A DNA stretch of 64,000 nt, taken from Gracilibacillus alcaliphilus (GTDB taxonomy: Bacteria > Bacillota > Bacilli > Bacillales > Amphibacillaceae). A program made the translations under genes and the position numbers. Positions 35,023-44,064 of the stretch are shown here, one piece after another (the stretch's first letter is position 1; every line of letters starts with the position of its first letter). The DNA is taken from NCBI RefSeq assembly GCF_016909015.1, contig NZ_JAFBFA010000001.1, positions 62,001 to 126,000 of the forward strand. The letters are read 5' to 3'. The notes below the pieces were generated by a model. That model had not been told where the DNA came from. It made no database searches and worked only from the letters and a program-made list of their open reading frames with translations.

Positions 35023-35472
35023 ATGAACAAAGCACAACGACAAATTAAAATTCGTGAAATTATTACTGAGAATGAGATCGAAACCCAAGACGATCTAGTG
35101 GCAGAATTAAGAAACCGAGGGTATGGTATTACACAAGCTACTATTTCTCGTGATATTAAAGAATTACACTTAGTAAAGGTTCCTGGTAGTAATGGGAGAT
35201 ATAAGTATAGTTTGCCGGCAGATCAAAGATTTAATCCATTAAATAAATTAAGACGTTTTATTATGGATGCTTTTATCAGTATAGATACAGCCACCCATTT
35301 TATTGTAATGAAAACTTTGCCAGGTAATGCTCAGGCCATGGGGGCACTGATCGATAATCTTGGTTGGGAAGAAATTGTTGGCTCTATATGTGGAGATGAT
35401 ACGATCTTGATCATCTGCAAAACAACAGAAGAAGCAAATGAATTAAAAGAAAAATTTCTAGATATGTTGTAA
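35023..35472 (+). CDS. argR: Arginine repressor ArgR/AhrC
   Basis: A 149-residue arginine regulator with winged HTH ([20 protein letters not shown] then [15 protein letters not shown]) and C-terminal hexamerisation/arginine-binding domain ([20 protein letters not shown] then [13 protein letters not shown]). It controls arginine synthesis and catabolism genes elsewhere. GGAGGAG precedes ATG. The ahrC-recN neighbourhood is conserved. Confidence 0.96.
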   Translation: MNKAQRQIKIREIITENEIETQDDLVAELRNRGYGITQATISRDIKELHLVKVPGSNGRYKYSLPADQRFNPLNKLRRFIMDAFISIDTATHFIVMKTLPGNAQAMGALIDNLGWEEIVGSICGDDTILIICKTTEEANELKEKFLDML

Positions 35473-35485
35473 GGGTGTGGAATAG

Positions 35486-37204
35486 ATGTTAGCCGAATTA
35501 TCCATCAAAAATTTTGCAATTATTGATCAATTGTCGATTTCCTTTCATAAGGGGTTGACTGTTTTAACAGGTGAAACAGGTGCTGGAAAGTCGATTATTA
35601 TTGATGCATTAGGCTTATTAGTTGGAGGCAGAGGTTCGGTTGACTATGTGCGTCATGGTGAAAAAAAGGCAGAAATTGAAGGCTTATTTATATTAGAAGA
35701 CACGAAGCATCCGGTTTACAATAAAACACAAGAGCTCGGTTTTGAGATCAAAGACGATCAGATGCTGGTGTTACAAAGAACGATTTCAGAAAGTGGAAAG
35801 AGTATTTGCCGTATTAATGGTAAACTAACGACCTTGGCTATTTTAAAAGAGATTGGACAATCGATATTGGATATCCATAGCCAGCATGAGACACAAGCCT
35901 TGTTGAACCAAGAAAAACATATTGAACTGCTTGATCAGTTTCTTCAATCTAATCACCCCGCCTTTAAACAAGAATATCAAGCTTACTATACACAATACAA
36001 AGAATTAACAAGCAAATTGGAAGCAACCAATAAAAATGAGCGAGAATTAGCACAGCGATTAGATTTACTGGAGTTCCAATTAAATGAAATCCAGCAGGCA
36101 GAGTTAGAGCCGGATGAAGATATTATGCTGACGGAAGAACGAAATCATTTGCATCATTTTGAACAAACTCATCAGGCATTAAATACGGCTTATAATTCTC
36201 TTCATGGTGAGCAAAAAGCATTGGATTGGCTGTCGATGGCAGCGAATAATTTGGAAACAGCAGGAGAATATAATAAGGATATTCAGCAAATGCATCAAAA
36301 GTATGTCGATCATTATTTTATGATCGAAGAAATTTCTTATTCGATCCGTCAATTTGTTGATTCGATGGATTATGATCCTGCACGGCTTGCAGAAATTGAA
36401 GCCAGGCTGCATGAAATTGATCAGTTGAAGCGTAAATACGGTCCAACGGTGGAAGAAATTATGACCTATAGTGCTACAGTGGAAGAAGAGTTGGAAGAAA
36501 TAAGAAACCGTGATCAGCATTTGGCCAATCTTTCCGAAACATTACGCGAACTGACCAATGATATGCTTCTAGAGGCCAAAGAGTTACATGCTTTACGGAA
36601 AAAGACTGCAAGCGATTTAGAGCAAGCTGTACTGGCAGAATTACAGGATCTGTATTTGGAAAAGGCAGTATTCACAATAGATGTTTCTATCCCTGCTAAA
36701 GCTGGCGGCATCTTTTTTGAAGGAAAAGATGTACAGCCACACGGCCATGGCTTAGATCAAGTGAACTTCCTTATCTCAACAAATCCTGGGGAACCAGTCA
36801 AAGAATTGGCTAAAATTGCTTCTGGAGGGGAGATGTCACGAATAATGCTGGCCTTAAAAAATATTTTCTCTAAGCATCAAGGAATTACCAGTGTTATTTT
36901 TGATGAAGTAGATACCGGTGTAAGCGGCAGAGTGGCCCAAGCTATGGCTGAGAAAATATACAACATCTCCAAAGGATCCCAAGTGCTCTGCATCACACAT
37001 TTACCACAGGTAGCTTCGATTGCAGACACCCATCTAAAAATTGAAAAAGTAGTGGACCATAACCGTACACATACGACAATTCAGGAATTATCATTCCAAG
37101 AGCGAGTCGATGAAATTGGAAAAATGATCACCGGAAATGAATTAACAGAAGCTTCAAAGACGCATGCCAAAGAATTAATTGAAATGAATCATCAAAGACA
37201 CTAA
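35486..37204 (+). CDS. recN: DNA repair protein RecN
   Basis: A 572-residue SMC-like ATPase. The N-terminal Walker A is GETGAGKSIIIDALGLL (residues 28-44). A central coiled coil follows with many Glu/Gln/Leu heptads. The C-terminal ABC signature SGGEMSRIMLALK and Walker B VIFDEVDTGVSG are intact. RecN gathers broken DNA ends early in double-strand break repair. A terminator follows. Confidence 0.96.
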   Translation: MLAELSIKNFAIIDQLSISFHKGLTVLTGETGAGKSIIIDALGLLVGGRGSVDYVRHGEKKAEIEGLFILEDTKHPVYNKTQELGFEIKDDQMLVLQRTISESGKSICRINGKLTTLAILKEIGQSILDIHSQHETQALLNQEKHIELLDQFLQSNHPAFKQEYQAYYTQYKELTSKLEATNKNERELAQRLDLLEFQLNEIQQAELEPDEDIMLTEERNHLHHFEQTHQALNTAYNSLHGEQKALDWLSMAANNLETAGEYNKDIQQMHQKYVDHYFMIEEISYSIRQFVDSMDYDPARLAEIEARLHEIDQLKRKYGPTVEEIMTYSATVEEELEEIRNRDQHLANLSETLRELTNDMLLEAKELHALRKKTASDLEQAVLAELQDLYLEKAVFTIDVSIPAKAGGIFFEGKDVQPHGHGLDQVNFLISTNPGEPVKELAKIASGGEMSRIMLALKNIFSKHQGITSVIFDEVDTGVSGRVAQAMAEKIYNISKGSQVLCITHLPQVASIADTHLKIEKVVDHNRTHTTIQELSFQERVDEIGKMITGNELTEASKTHAKELIEMNHQRH

Positions 37205-37228
37205 TAAAACAAAGAGGCGAAGACAGTT

Positions 37229-37263
37229 AACCTAAGGTATGGGAATCCGGCCTTAGGTTTTTA
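37229..37263 (+). terminator. Terminator after recN
   Basis: AACCTAAGG / CCTTAGGTT stem followed by TTT. Confidence 0.75.
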
Positions 37264-37489
37264 CGTGTATCCGAGCATGTTTATATTTCATTTCAGGACA
37301 AACGAAAAAATCAGCAGTGTGGCGAAATATCCCAATTGCCATCAGTCTCCTTTGGTTTTAGCATTTATGCTAATTTTCTTAGTGGTAATCTTCCCTTGTT
37401 TTTGTTATGTTTTACGGGTTTAAAATCCACCCTTTAAGGTCAAATTAAAGATACAGATTAATTATCTGGACTACAAGGAGGGTGAAAAT

Positions 37490-38776
37490 GTGAAGAGAAG
37501 TTTTTTTAGAAAAGCGATAGGGTTATTACTCCTTGTCACCTTATGTTTACTTCCATGGTACACACCATTTCAGATATATCTTTCGATTCCCACCCATGTC
37601 AAAACCTTAGCTCAACCACAATCAGAACTAATGCAAGCTTTAGATGAGCATATCACGGTTTCCACTTCTTCCGGCCAGCAGGCTCAGTATGCTACTGATT
37701 TAAACGGGTATGAAGTACACGAAAATGATCATCATGAATTGATTTACACGTTGAATGATGTTCCAGTTAAAAAGACAAATTTGGAAGTGTATGACGATTT
37801 TAAAATCATTCCTGGAGGACATTCCGTTGGTATTAATCTCCATACTCAAGGGGTCTTAGTTGTTGGCCACCACTTAGTATCCACTAAAGATGGGACAATC
37901 TCACCCGGAGAAGAAGCAGATATTCAAGTGGGCGACAACATTCTTTCGATTAATGATAAAGAAATAAAAAGCATGAAAGAAGTAGAACCATTAGTATTAG
38001 AAGCAGGCGAAGCGAATAAAAGCTTAGCCGTTACCATTAAACGTTCCAATCAAGTGATCGAAACCGAATTAAAACCGGCATATGATGAAAAAGAAAAGGA
38101 TTATCGGATTGGAATTTATATTCGTGATTCAGCTGCCGGTATAGGGACGATGACATTTTTTGACCCTGCTTCTAATAAATACGGTGCATTAGGACATATT
38201 ATTTCCGATATGGATACGAGAAAACCGGTTGAAATAGATAATGGCACAATTGTACGATCTGAAATAACCGATATTAAAAAAGGCCAGCATGGAGTCCCCG
38301 GCGAAAAGAAAGCCGATTTTGTTCTAAGGGATTCTCAGTTAGGGAACATTACCAAGAATTCCCCATTCGGTATCTTTGGAACCTTAAATGAAACTCCTTC
38401 AGAAAGTAAGTGGTCAAAACCAATGTCCATTGCATTACCAAATGAAGTGGAAGAAGGCCCAGCTCAAATACTAACAGTAATTGAAGGAGAAGAAGTGGAA
38501 GCTTTTGATGTAGAAATTGTGAATAGTTTAAATCAAACAGCCCCTGCAACAAAAGGTCTTATTATTGAGATTACCGACCAGCGCTTATTAGAGAAAACAG
38601 GTGGAATTGTACAAGGGATGAGTGGAAGTCCCATTATTCAAAATGATAAAATAGTTGGGGCCGTTACACATGTTTTTGTTAATGATCCGACAAGTGGGTA
38701 TGGTGTACACATTGAGTGGATGTTAAATGAAGCAGGAATTGATATCTATAAACAAGAAAAGCAGCAAGCCAGTTAA
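37490..38776 (+). CDS. spoIVB: SpoIVB serine peptidase
   Basis: A 428-residue sporulation protease. An N-terminal signal/anchor helix (GLLLLVTLCLLPWYTPFQIY) is followed by a PDZ domain (about 110-200) and an SA-clan serine protease domain. Catalytic candidates are His in GALGHIIS and Ser in GMSGSPI (about residue 379). Made in the forespore, it crosses the inner membrane and triggers pro-sigma-K processing. GTG start with GGAGGGTGAAA upstream. It lies between recN and spo0A, as in all Bacillus. Confidence 0.96.
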   Translation: MKRSFFRKAIGLLLLVTLCLLPWYTPFQIYLSIPTHVKTLAQPQSELMQALDEHITVSTSSGQQAQYATDLNGYEVHENDHHELIYTLNDVPVKKTNLEVYDDFKIIPGGHSVGINLHTQGVLVVGHHLVSTKDGTISPGEEADIQVGDNILSINDKEIKSMKEVEPLVLEAGEANKSLAVTIKRSNQVIETELKPAYDEKEKDYRIGIYIRDSAAGIGTMTFFDPASNKYGALGHIISDMDTRKPVEIDNGTIVRSEITDIKKGQHGVPGEKKADFVLRDSQLGNITKNSPFGIFGTLNETPSESKWSKPMSIALPNEVEEGPAQILTVIEGEEVEAFDVEIVNSLNQTAPATKGLIIEITDQRLLEKTGGIVQGMSGSPIIQNDKIVGAVTHVFVNDPTSGYGVHIEWMLNEAGIDIYKQEKQQAS

Positions 38777-38789
38777 TAAAATGACGGAT

Positions 38790-38824
38790 AAGCTCGTTTC
38801 GAATGAAGAAACGGGCTTTTTGTT
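38790..38824 (+). terminator. Terminator after spoIVB
   Basis: AGCTCGTTTC / GAAACGGGCT stem and T-run. Confidence 0.8.
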
Positions 38825-38906
38825 GTGTTTGTAAAATTTTCACTTTAGATGAGAAAGATGTTGAAAAAATTAACAAAATTTGTTACCCTAAAGATATTAA
38901 AGAATT

Positions 38907-38990
38907 TTCGACAAACACATGTGTCGAAAAATGGAAGTAAGTTTTTTACAATAAAAGAAGGATTTTTCTAATGACTGTCGAAAGTATTAT
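38907..38990 (+). promoter_or_regulatory. spo0A control region: three 0A boxes and a sigma-H-like promoter
   Basis: TTCGACA at 38907-38913, TGTCGAA at 38922-38928 and TGTCGAA at 38976-38982 are exact copies, in both orientations, of the Spo0A-P binding site. AGGATTT near 38960 followed 13 nt later by CGAAAGT fits a sigma-H promoter, with the third 0A box covering its -10. This is the layout expected for Spo0A autoregulation. Confidence 0.8.
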
Positions 38991-39037
38991 TTATGACAAA
39001 AATAATGTTTAGAACAGATTTTGAAGGAGGATTTTTT

Positions 39038-39820
39038 GTGGGAAATACAAAGGTTATGTTAGTGGATGATAATCGTGAACTTGTGGAGTTAATGGAGGAA
39101 TACTTAGAGGATCAAGCTGACTTAGAAGTAGTTGCAACGGCTTATAATGGAAAGGAATGCCTGGATAAATTAGAAGACATTCAACCCGATGTGATTGTAT
39201 TGGATATCATAATGCCGCATATAGATGGTTTAGCTGTGCTGTCTAAGATCAAGCAAAACAATAATACAAAGCATATTAATGTGATTATGTTGACTGCATT
39301 TGGTCAAGAAGAAGTAACAAAAAAGGCAGTAAATTTAGGTGCTTCGTATTTTATTTTAAAGCCATTTGATTTGGAGTATCTTGCCGAACAGATTAAACAG
39401 GTTCATGGCACGAAAGCATCCGTTCAAGCAGAAAGTTCTTCATCTTCTAGCACTCAAAGGAAAAAATTTGATTTAGAAGCAAATATTACACATATTATTC
39501 ATGAGATTGGTGTACCAGCTCATATTAAGGGATATATGTATTTAAGAGAGGCCATTACGATGGTTTACAATGATATTGAGTTGCTTGGCTCCATAACGAA
39601 AGTACTTTATCCAGATATCGCTTCCAAGTATAAGACAACTGCTTCTCGAGTGGAACGAGCAATCAGGCATGCAATTGAAGTGGCGTGGAGCAGAGGGAAT
39701 ATGGATTCGATCTCTTCTTTATTTGGTTATACGGTAAGTGTATCGAAGGCAAAGCCAACCAATTCCGAATTTATTGCAATGGTTGCTGACCGTCTGCGCT
39801 TGGAGCATAGAGCTAGTTAA
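39038..39820 (+). CDS. spo0A: Sporulation master regulator Spo0A
   Basis: A 260-residue response regulator. The receiver has the acidic pocket (VDDNREL) and phosphorylation site Asp56 in [12 protein letters not shown], with Lys in FILKPFD. A short Ser-rich hinge precedes the DNA-binding domain, ending in [22 protein letters not shown] start at 39038 with AAGGAGG 8 nt upstream, as in B. subtilis. The frame is open 15 codons further upstream, but that part lies in the promoter. Phosphorylated by Spo0B, it binds the 0A boxes upstream of itself. Confidence 0.97.
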   Translation: MGNTKVMLVDDNRELVELMEEYLEDQADLEVVATAYNGKECLDKLEDIQPDVIVLDIIMPHIDGLAVLSKIKQNNNTKHINVIMLTAFGQEEVTKKAVNLGASYFILKPFDLEYLAEQIKQVHGTKASVQAESSSSSSTQRKKFDLEANITHIIHEIGVPAHIKGYMYLREAITMVYNDIELLGSITKVLYPDIASKYKTTASRVERAIRHAIEVAWSRGNMDSISSLFGYTVSVSKAKPTNSEFIAMVADRLRLEHRAS

Positions 39821-39967
39821 TACTGATACGAAGCAGGTATATTTAGCGATAAGTTTATCGTAAAATGACAGCGATAACTCTATGGACTTAGAAATCAGGC
39901 TTATAAGCTTCTTTTCGTAAACCATAAACTTTTTTGTTGGTTGCTTAAGAAAAAAGGAGGAAGATTT

Positions 39968-40161
39968 TTGTTTGATTTTTAATTAAAGTTGACGATTATA
40001 TGGCAGATAGTGCCAATCAAGGTAATTAAATTCGTGAATGGATTAAGACATCAATATTCGGGTCTGTAAAAGTAACAGAGAAAATCTTCTTAGATTTCCT
40101 AGATGGAGAGCTATTTAATCATTTTCGAAAACACGCTTCGTTAAATAACTTAACAATTTAA
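39968..40161 (+). pseudogene. Broken small ORF downstream of spo0A
   Basis: An AAGGAGGAAG ribosome site is followed by a TTG start (LFDF). A one-base loss in a T-run then shifts the frame to LIKVDDYMADSANQGN, followed by an in-frame TAA. The same frame continues IREWIKTSIFGSVKVTEKIF to DFLDGELFNHF and stops at 40161. A strong terminator follows at once. Ribosome site plus terminator indicate a former one-gene unit for a 60-65 residue protein. I do not recognise the family. Confidence 0.5.
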
Positions 40162-40204
40162 AAAAGGACGCCTCTTAGCTATCGCTAGGAGACGTCCTTT
40201 TTGT
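40161..40204 (+). terminator. Strong terminator after the broken ORF
   Basis: AAAAAGGACG...CGTCCTTTTT outer stem with CCTC/GGAG and TTAGC/GCTA inside, loop TATC. Confidence 0.88.
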
Positions 40205-40304
40205 GGAACTCTTCCGCTAGTATGCATAGTACTGTGCGTATTCCTTTGTTTACTTTCTTTCTTATGCTTTTTCTGAGATTTTGGCGGTCTAGCTTCGGAT
40301 AATC

Positions 40305-40590
40305 TCAAGATTGCGATCCACCTTTGCTGTATACCCCCGACAAGATTGGCGAAGTGATCGGCACATCCCGTCTAACCTCTCGTACTTCTTTGCGCAGATC
40401 GGCTTGTCCTTCTGTTAGGTTTCTAACTTCTTTGTATAATTCTTCTTGCCCATCCACTAATTTATCTTGTCTTTCCTCTAACTTGCGTTGCCCAACCGTT
40501 AACTCTTTTTGTCCTGTAAGTAGTAGATAAATACGTTCTTTTTTGTTCGACTTCCTTTTGGTAAAATATCCGTTGATATCTAGAGAGGAC
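40305..40590 (-). pseudogene. Coiled-coil repeat protein remnant
   Basis: On the minus strand an open frame carries regularly repeated LTGQKEL-type units: LTGQKELTVGQRKLEERQDK, LVDGQEELYKEVRNLTEGQA, DLRKEVREVRRD, then stops at 40305-40307. The spacing of Leu and Gly-Gln is that of a long coiled coil. There is no Met start before the upstream stop near 40590 and no ribosome site, so it is a truncated relic of a larger protein. Confidence 0.5.
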
Positions 40591-40616
40591 TAAATAGTTA
40601 GGTTTACTTTATATTA

Positions 40617-40652
40617 AAGGGGCTTGTCATGCTTAAGCTTGACAAGCCCCCC
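40617..40652 (-). terminator. Terminator downstream of mscS
   Basis: GGGGCTTGTCA / TGACAAGCCCC perfect stem with a 10-nt loop, followed by T-rich sequence on the minus strand. Confidence 0.8.
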
Positions 40653-40716
40653 ATGCTGCATTTTTATTCCAATTACTAAGTATACTGCCGTCCTTTAAGG
40701 GGTGTTGATGAATGGA

Positions 40717-41811
40717 TTAATCCTGATCTCCAAAGGGTTCCTGCCCATATTTTGGCTCATTCATATATACGGAACGAGCAGGGTAGGCAATGGATACATT
40801 TGCTTGTTCTAAGATCTCCAAAATTTTGAAGTTTACTTCTTCTTTGACGTTTAAGTGTTCTTCCCAGACTGTAGTCTTCGTAAAGAAATAAAGCATGACA
40901 TCGATACTGCTTTCTCCGTACTCATTAAACTTTACAAAAATGGTTTCAGGATGAATGGCTTCATTTTGCTCTAAATAACTTTCAATACTTTTTAAGACTC
41001 TATCTAATTCTTCTCGAGTTGTATCATATGTTAACCGTAAATCAAAGGAAATGCGGCGTTTGTTCATCTGGCTCCAGTTCGTAATCGGTTCATTCGATAA
41101 AGTGGAATTGGGTATGGTAACCAAGGAATCTTCAAATGTACGAATGATCGTACTGCGGAAATTAATATCTTCTACAGTTCCTTCAATACTAGGTGTCATA
41201 ATCCAATCACCAATGGAGAATGGCTTTTCCGTAATAATAACAACCCCGCCAAATAAATTCTTGATTACTTCTTGAGCAGCTAAGGCAAATGCCAAGCCGC
41301 CCAGCCCTAAACCAGCAATAAAGCCGCTGACATCGTAGCCGAATTCTTGTGCAATAATAGTTAAACTAATGGCGATAATGACAAATCGAACCGCCTTAGA
41401 TAAAAAGGGCAGCAGGATTTGATCTACTTCAAAATTAAGTGTATCGCCTAATTTTTTAAAAAAGTAAGAAGAACTTGACGATAAATTGCATAACCACCAA
41501 GTGATAGTAATAATAATCGATACACTTAGGAACTTAGAAACGAGTTCACCTTTTTGATTAATAAACGGAAAATACGCCATGGCAATGTAAATACCAAGAA
41601 AGACAAATAAAAAGCGTAAAGGTGTTTCAAAAGCCTTTAAGGCAGTGTTCAGAAATTCCGTTTTTTTATTATTCGTTAATCGTATAAATAAGTAAAAAAC
41701 ATATTTGATGAAAATTTTCCTAAACAGTACTGCTATTAATATGATAGCGATACTAATACCTAGGTTTATATAGTCATCGACGGTTATACTTTCCCAAAAT
41801 TTCAAGTTCAA
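40717..41811 (-). CDS. MscS-family mechanosensitive ion channel
   Basis: A 364-residue small-conductance mechanosensitive channel. Five N-terminal membrane helices, the last a Gly/Ala-rich pore helix (GFIAGLGLGGLAFALAAQEV) followed by IKNLFGGVVIITEKPFSIGD, are the family hallmarks. A beta-domain and a mixed C-terminal domain follow. I choose TTG 41811 (LNLKFWES), 7 nt after TGGGAGG; the GTG seven codons earlier overlaps that site. It releases solutes on hypo-osmotic shock. Confidence 0.92.
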   Translation of the reverse strand: MNLKFWESITVDDYINLGISIAIILIAVLFRKIFIKYVFYLFIRLTNNKKTEFLNTALKAFETPLRFLFVFLGIYIAMAYFPFINQKGELVSKFLSVSIIITITWWLCNLSSSSSYFFKKLGDTLNFEVDQILLPFLSKAVRFVIIAISLTIIAQEFGYDVSGFIAGLGLGGLAFALAAQEVIKNLFGGVVIITEKPFSIGDWIMTPSIEGTVEDINFRSTIIRTFEDSLVTIPNSTLSNEPITNWSQMNKRRISFDLRLTYDTTREELDRVLKSIESYLEQNEAIHPETIFVKFNEYGESSIDVMLYFFTKTTVWEEHLNVKEEVNFKILEILEQANVSIAYPARSVYMNEPKYGQEPFGDQD

Positions 41812-42267
41812 ATAAATAACCTCCCACTCCACACATTGCTGTTAATTCTCTTGTTTTTGATACGAAGTGAACCGCCCGTAAATCGTCGTTAATGGCTGAT
41901 TCACTTAGCGGGTTGCTGCTTTCCTCCTGCTTGGAATGATAAGCTAAGTGACGAAGATATGTTTCTTGTCCTTGTGCTATAAAATGATAGCATAGATAAT
42001 ATATATATTCCAACGATTTAAGGTAAATATCATAAGTGAGAAAATAGACTGGCCATTCTCTATACCATGTCTGGGCAGTCGGCGTTTAATTTAGTGAAGA
42101 TTCCATTTATTGTTTAACAATTGCACAGAAATTGTGTTAATATTTTAATTGGAGTCAATTTCGTAATCTTCTGACAAAATTCGTCTTCTTTTTTATTTAT
42201 TGAGGCATTTTGCAGGCTGCGGAATTGTCAGGTCGATATAATAATTTTAATTGGAGAGGTTAACGAG
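41812..42267. other. Divergent intergenic region mscS / aspartokinase
   Basis: About 455 bp. An open frame on the minus strand (41774-42013) has no ribosome site and overlaps mscS, so I do not call it. TATAAT-like ATATAAT lies near 42236 before the kinase, without a good -35. No lysine riboswitch was recognised. Confidence 0.4.
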
Positions 42268-43620
42268 ATGAAAGTAGCAAAATTTGGTGGAAGTTCAGTA
42301 GCGAATGCAGAACAATTACGAAAAGTAGCAAATATTATTCAGGCTGATAAAGAGAGAAAAGTAATTGTAGTTTCCGCCCCAGGCAAGCGATTTTCAGATG
42401 ATGTGAAAGTCACTGATTTATTGATCGGATTAGGGGAAGTTTATTTAAAAAATGAGCCTTATCAAAAACAGTTAGAGGTAATTTTAGACCGTTTTAGAGA
42501 GATTACAACGGAATTAAATATCTCTGAGAAAATTATTGAGGAGATTAGATCAGGAATAGAAAATATCTTTGGCTCAGATAATAGTCCGGAATTAAAGATG
42601 GATGCCTTGAAGGCAACTGGAGAAGATTCATTAGCTAAAGTATTAAGTGCTTATTTACAATCGCTTGGTCTAAATGCGATCTATCTGAATCCTAAGGCTG
42701 CAGGTATTTTGGTCAGTGATACACCTGGCAATGCCCAAATTCTTGAAGAAAGCTATGATCACCTGTACAAATTGCATGATCGCGAAGAAATTGTAGTAAT
42801 TCCTGGTTTCTTTGGTTATTCTAAAGATGGGAAACTGATCACTTTTTCAAGAGGCGGATCTGATATTACCGGTTCAATTGTAGCAGCGGGAGTGAAGGCA
42901 AGTCTTTATGAGAATTTTACGGATGTAGATTCGGTTTACTGTGTGAATCCGATGATAGTTAAGAATCCAAAGGAAATTACGTCATTAACCTATAAAGAAA
43001 TGCGAGAACTTTCTTATGCAGGCTTTTCAGTATTTCATGATGAGGCATTAATCCCTGCTTTTAAAGCAGATATCCCTGTTTGTATCAAGAACACTAATAA
43101 TCCGCAGGCAATGGGAACCATTATTGTCTCTAAGAAAGAACCACAGCCTAATCCAGTTGTTGGTATTGCTAGTGATACAGGTTTTATTAGTATTTATGTA
43201 AGTAAATACTTGATGAACCGTGAGCTGGGATTCGGCCGTAAGTTGTTAACCATCTTAGAAGATGAAGAGATCTCTTTTGAACATACACCAACAGGAATTG
43301 ACGATATTTCGGTTATTATCCGTGAATCAAGATTGACCAAGGAAAAAGAAGAGCGAGTGATTGCTCGGATTAAGGAAGAACTAGATCCGGACACAGTCAC
43401 AGTTGAACGAGACTTGGCGTTAATTATGGTAGTAGGAGAAGGGATGGACAGTGGAATCGGTCTCGCTGATAAAGCAACCCATGCCTTTGCCCATGCCAAC
43501 GTGAGTATTAAAATGATGAATCAAGGTTCTTCCGAAGTATCGATGATGTTCGGAATCAAAGCAGATAAGGTAAAGGAATGTGTGCGAGAGCTTTATAAAA
43601 TATTCTTCGAATCAGAATAA
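42268..43620 (+). CDS. Aspartate kinase (class III)
   Basis: A 450-residue monofunctional aspartokinase. KVAKFGGSSVANAEQLRKVA begins the kinase domain, and TFSRGGSDITGSIVAAG and the DSVYCVNPMIV region follow. Two ACT domains form the C-terminus (about 305-450, with IMVVGEGMDSGIGLADKATH). It phosphorylates aspartate at the head of the Lys/Thr/Met pathway. The closest B. subtilis relative by length and sequence type is YclM (threonine/lysine-sensitive class III), not LysC. GGAGAGG precedes ATG. Confidence 0.93.
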   Translation: MKVAKFGGSSVANAEQLRKVANIIQADKERKVIVVSAPGKRFSDDVKVTDLLIGLGEVYLKNEPYQKQLEVILDRFREITTELNISEKIIEEIRSGIENIFGSDNSPELKMDALKATGEDSLAKVLSAYLQSLGLNAIYLNPKAAGILVSDTPGNAQILEESYDHLYKLHDREEIVVIPGFFGYSKDGKLITFSRGGSDITGSIVAAGVKASLYENFTDVDSVYCVNPMIVKNPKEITSLTYKEMRELSYAGFSVFHDEALIPAFKADIPVCIKNTNNPQAMGTIIVSKKEPQPNPVVGIASDTGFISIYVSKYLMNRELGFGRKLLTILEDEEISFEHTPTGIDDISVIIRESRLTKEKEERVIARIKEELDPDTVTVERDLALIMVVGEGMDSGIGLADKATHAFAHANVSIKMMNQGSSEVSMMFGIKADKVKECVRELYKIFFESE

Positions 43621-43626
43621 TAAAAG

Positions 43627-43672
43627 GCGTGTTTGGACGATCATTTTGGCCGGACTTTTTTGAATAACTTCT
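43627..43672 (-). repeat. MITE-like element, end-only mini-copy
   Basis: About 46 bp in inverted orientation: GGCGTGTTTGGACGATCATT joins directly to CCGGACTTTTTTGAATAACT. These correspond to the two ends of the family with almost the whole interior lost. Confidence 0.5.
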
Positions 43673-43681
43673 TAACATAAA

Positions 43682-43727
43682 AAATAACAGGTATTCCGCT
43701 TATGAGGAGGAGTACCTGTTATTTTTT
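43682..43727. terminator. Bidirectional terminator, aspartokinase / yqzF
   Basis: AAATAACAGGTA / TACCTGTTATTT stem with A/T runs at both sides, reaching into the last codons of yqzF. Confidence 0.82.
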
Positions 43728-43945
43728 TCGCCTTTGGTAAGTTTTCGTTTGCGGTCTCGATGTAAGATAAAGCCGCCGATAAAATAAAGGCCGCCGCCAA
43801 ACAGTCCTAACCCGACAATAAATTGGATGACAATGTGAAAGAAAATCGGCGTTAGTTCGCCGAAGAAGGCATCACGCATTAGCTTAATACCGTAAGTGGC
43901 TAATAATGCAGGTAACACTAGCATAATTAATGCAATTAATCTCAA
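43700..43945 (-). CDS. yqzF: DUF2627 membrane protein YqzF
   Basis: An 81-residue protein with two membrane helices (LIALIMLVLPALLATYGIKL and HIVIQFIVGLGLFGGGLYFI) and a basic tail (RDRKRKLTKGEKNNR). This is the DUF2627/YqzF type, which sits beside bkdR in Bacillaceae. AGGAGG precedes ATG. Function unknown. Confidence 0.85.
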   Translation of the reverse strand: MRLIALIMLVLPALLATYGIKLMRDAFFGELTPIFFHIVIQFIVGLGLFGGGLYFIGGFILHRDRKRKLTKGEKNNRYSSS

Positions 43946-44004
43946 TGGTTTTCCTCCTAGATATCTTGGAAATACTTAAATTATAGCAAAAACCGTCGAT
44001 AAAA

Positions 44005-44037
44005 GGAATGAACTATTCCTTGCAATTATTTGCAAGG
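44005..44037. promoter_or_regulatory. Palindromic site upstream of bkdR
   Basis: CCTTGCAA-TTAT-TTGCAAGG (44018-44037) is a perfect 8-bp inverted repeat, partly overlapped by GGAAT-GAACT-ATTCC (44005-44019). A third TGCAAGG half-site lies at the start of bkdR. It may be an operator; the binder is unknown. Confidence 0.45.
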
Positions 44038-44064
44038 TGATTTATTCTTTAAGTATGAAAAAAA

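Noticed and set aside
40324..40530. 68-codon plus-strand open frame
   Set aside because: Ser/Cys-rich shadow of the minus-strand coiled-coil remnant.
41774..42013. 79-codon minus-strand open frame before mscS
   Set aside because: No ribosome site, overlaps the mscS start in another frame and has no recognisable sequence pattern. Treated as intergenic.
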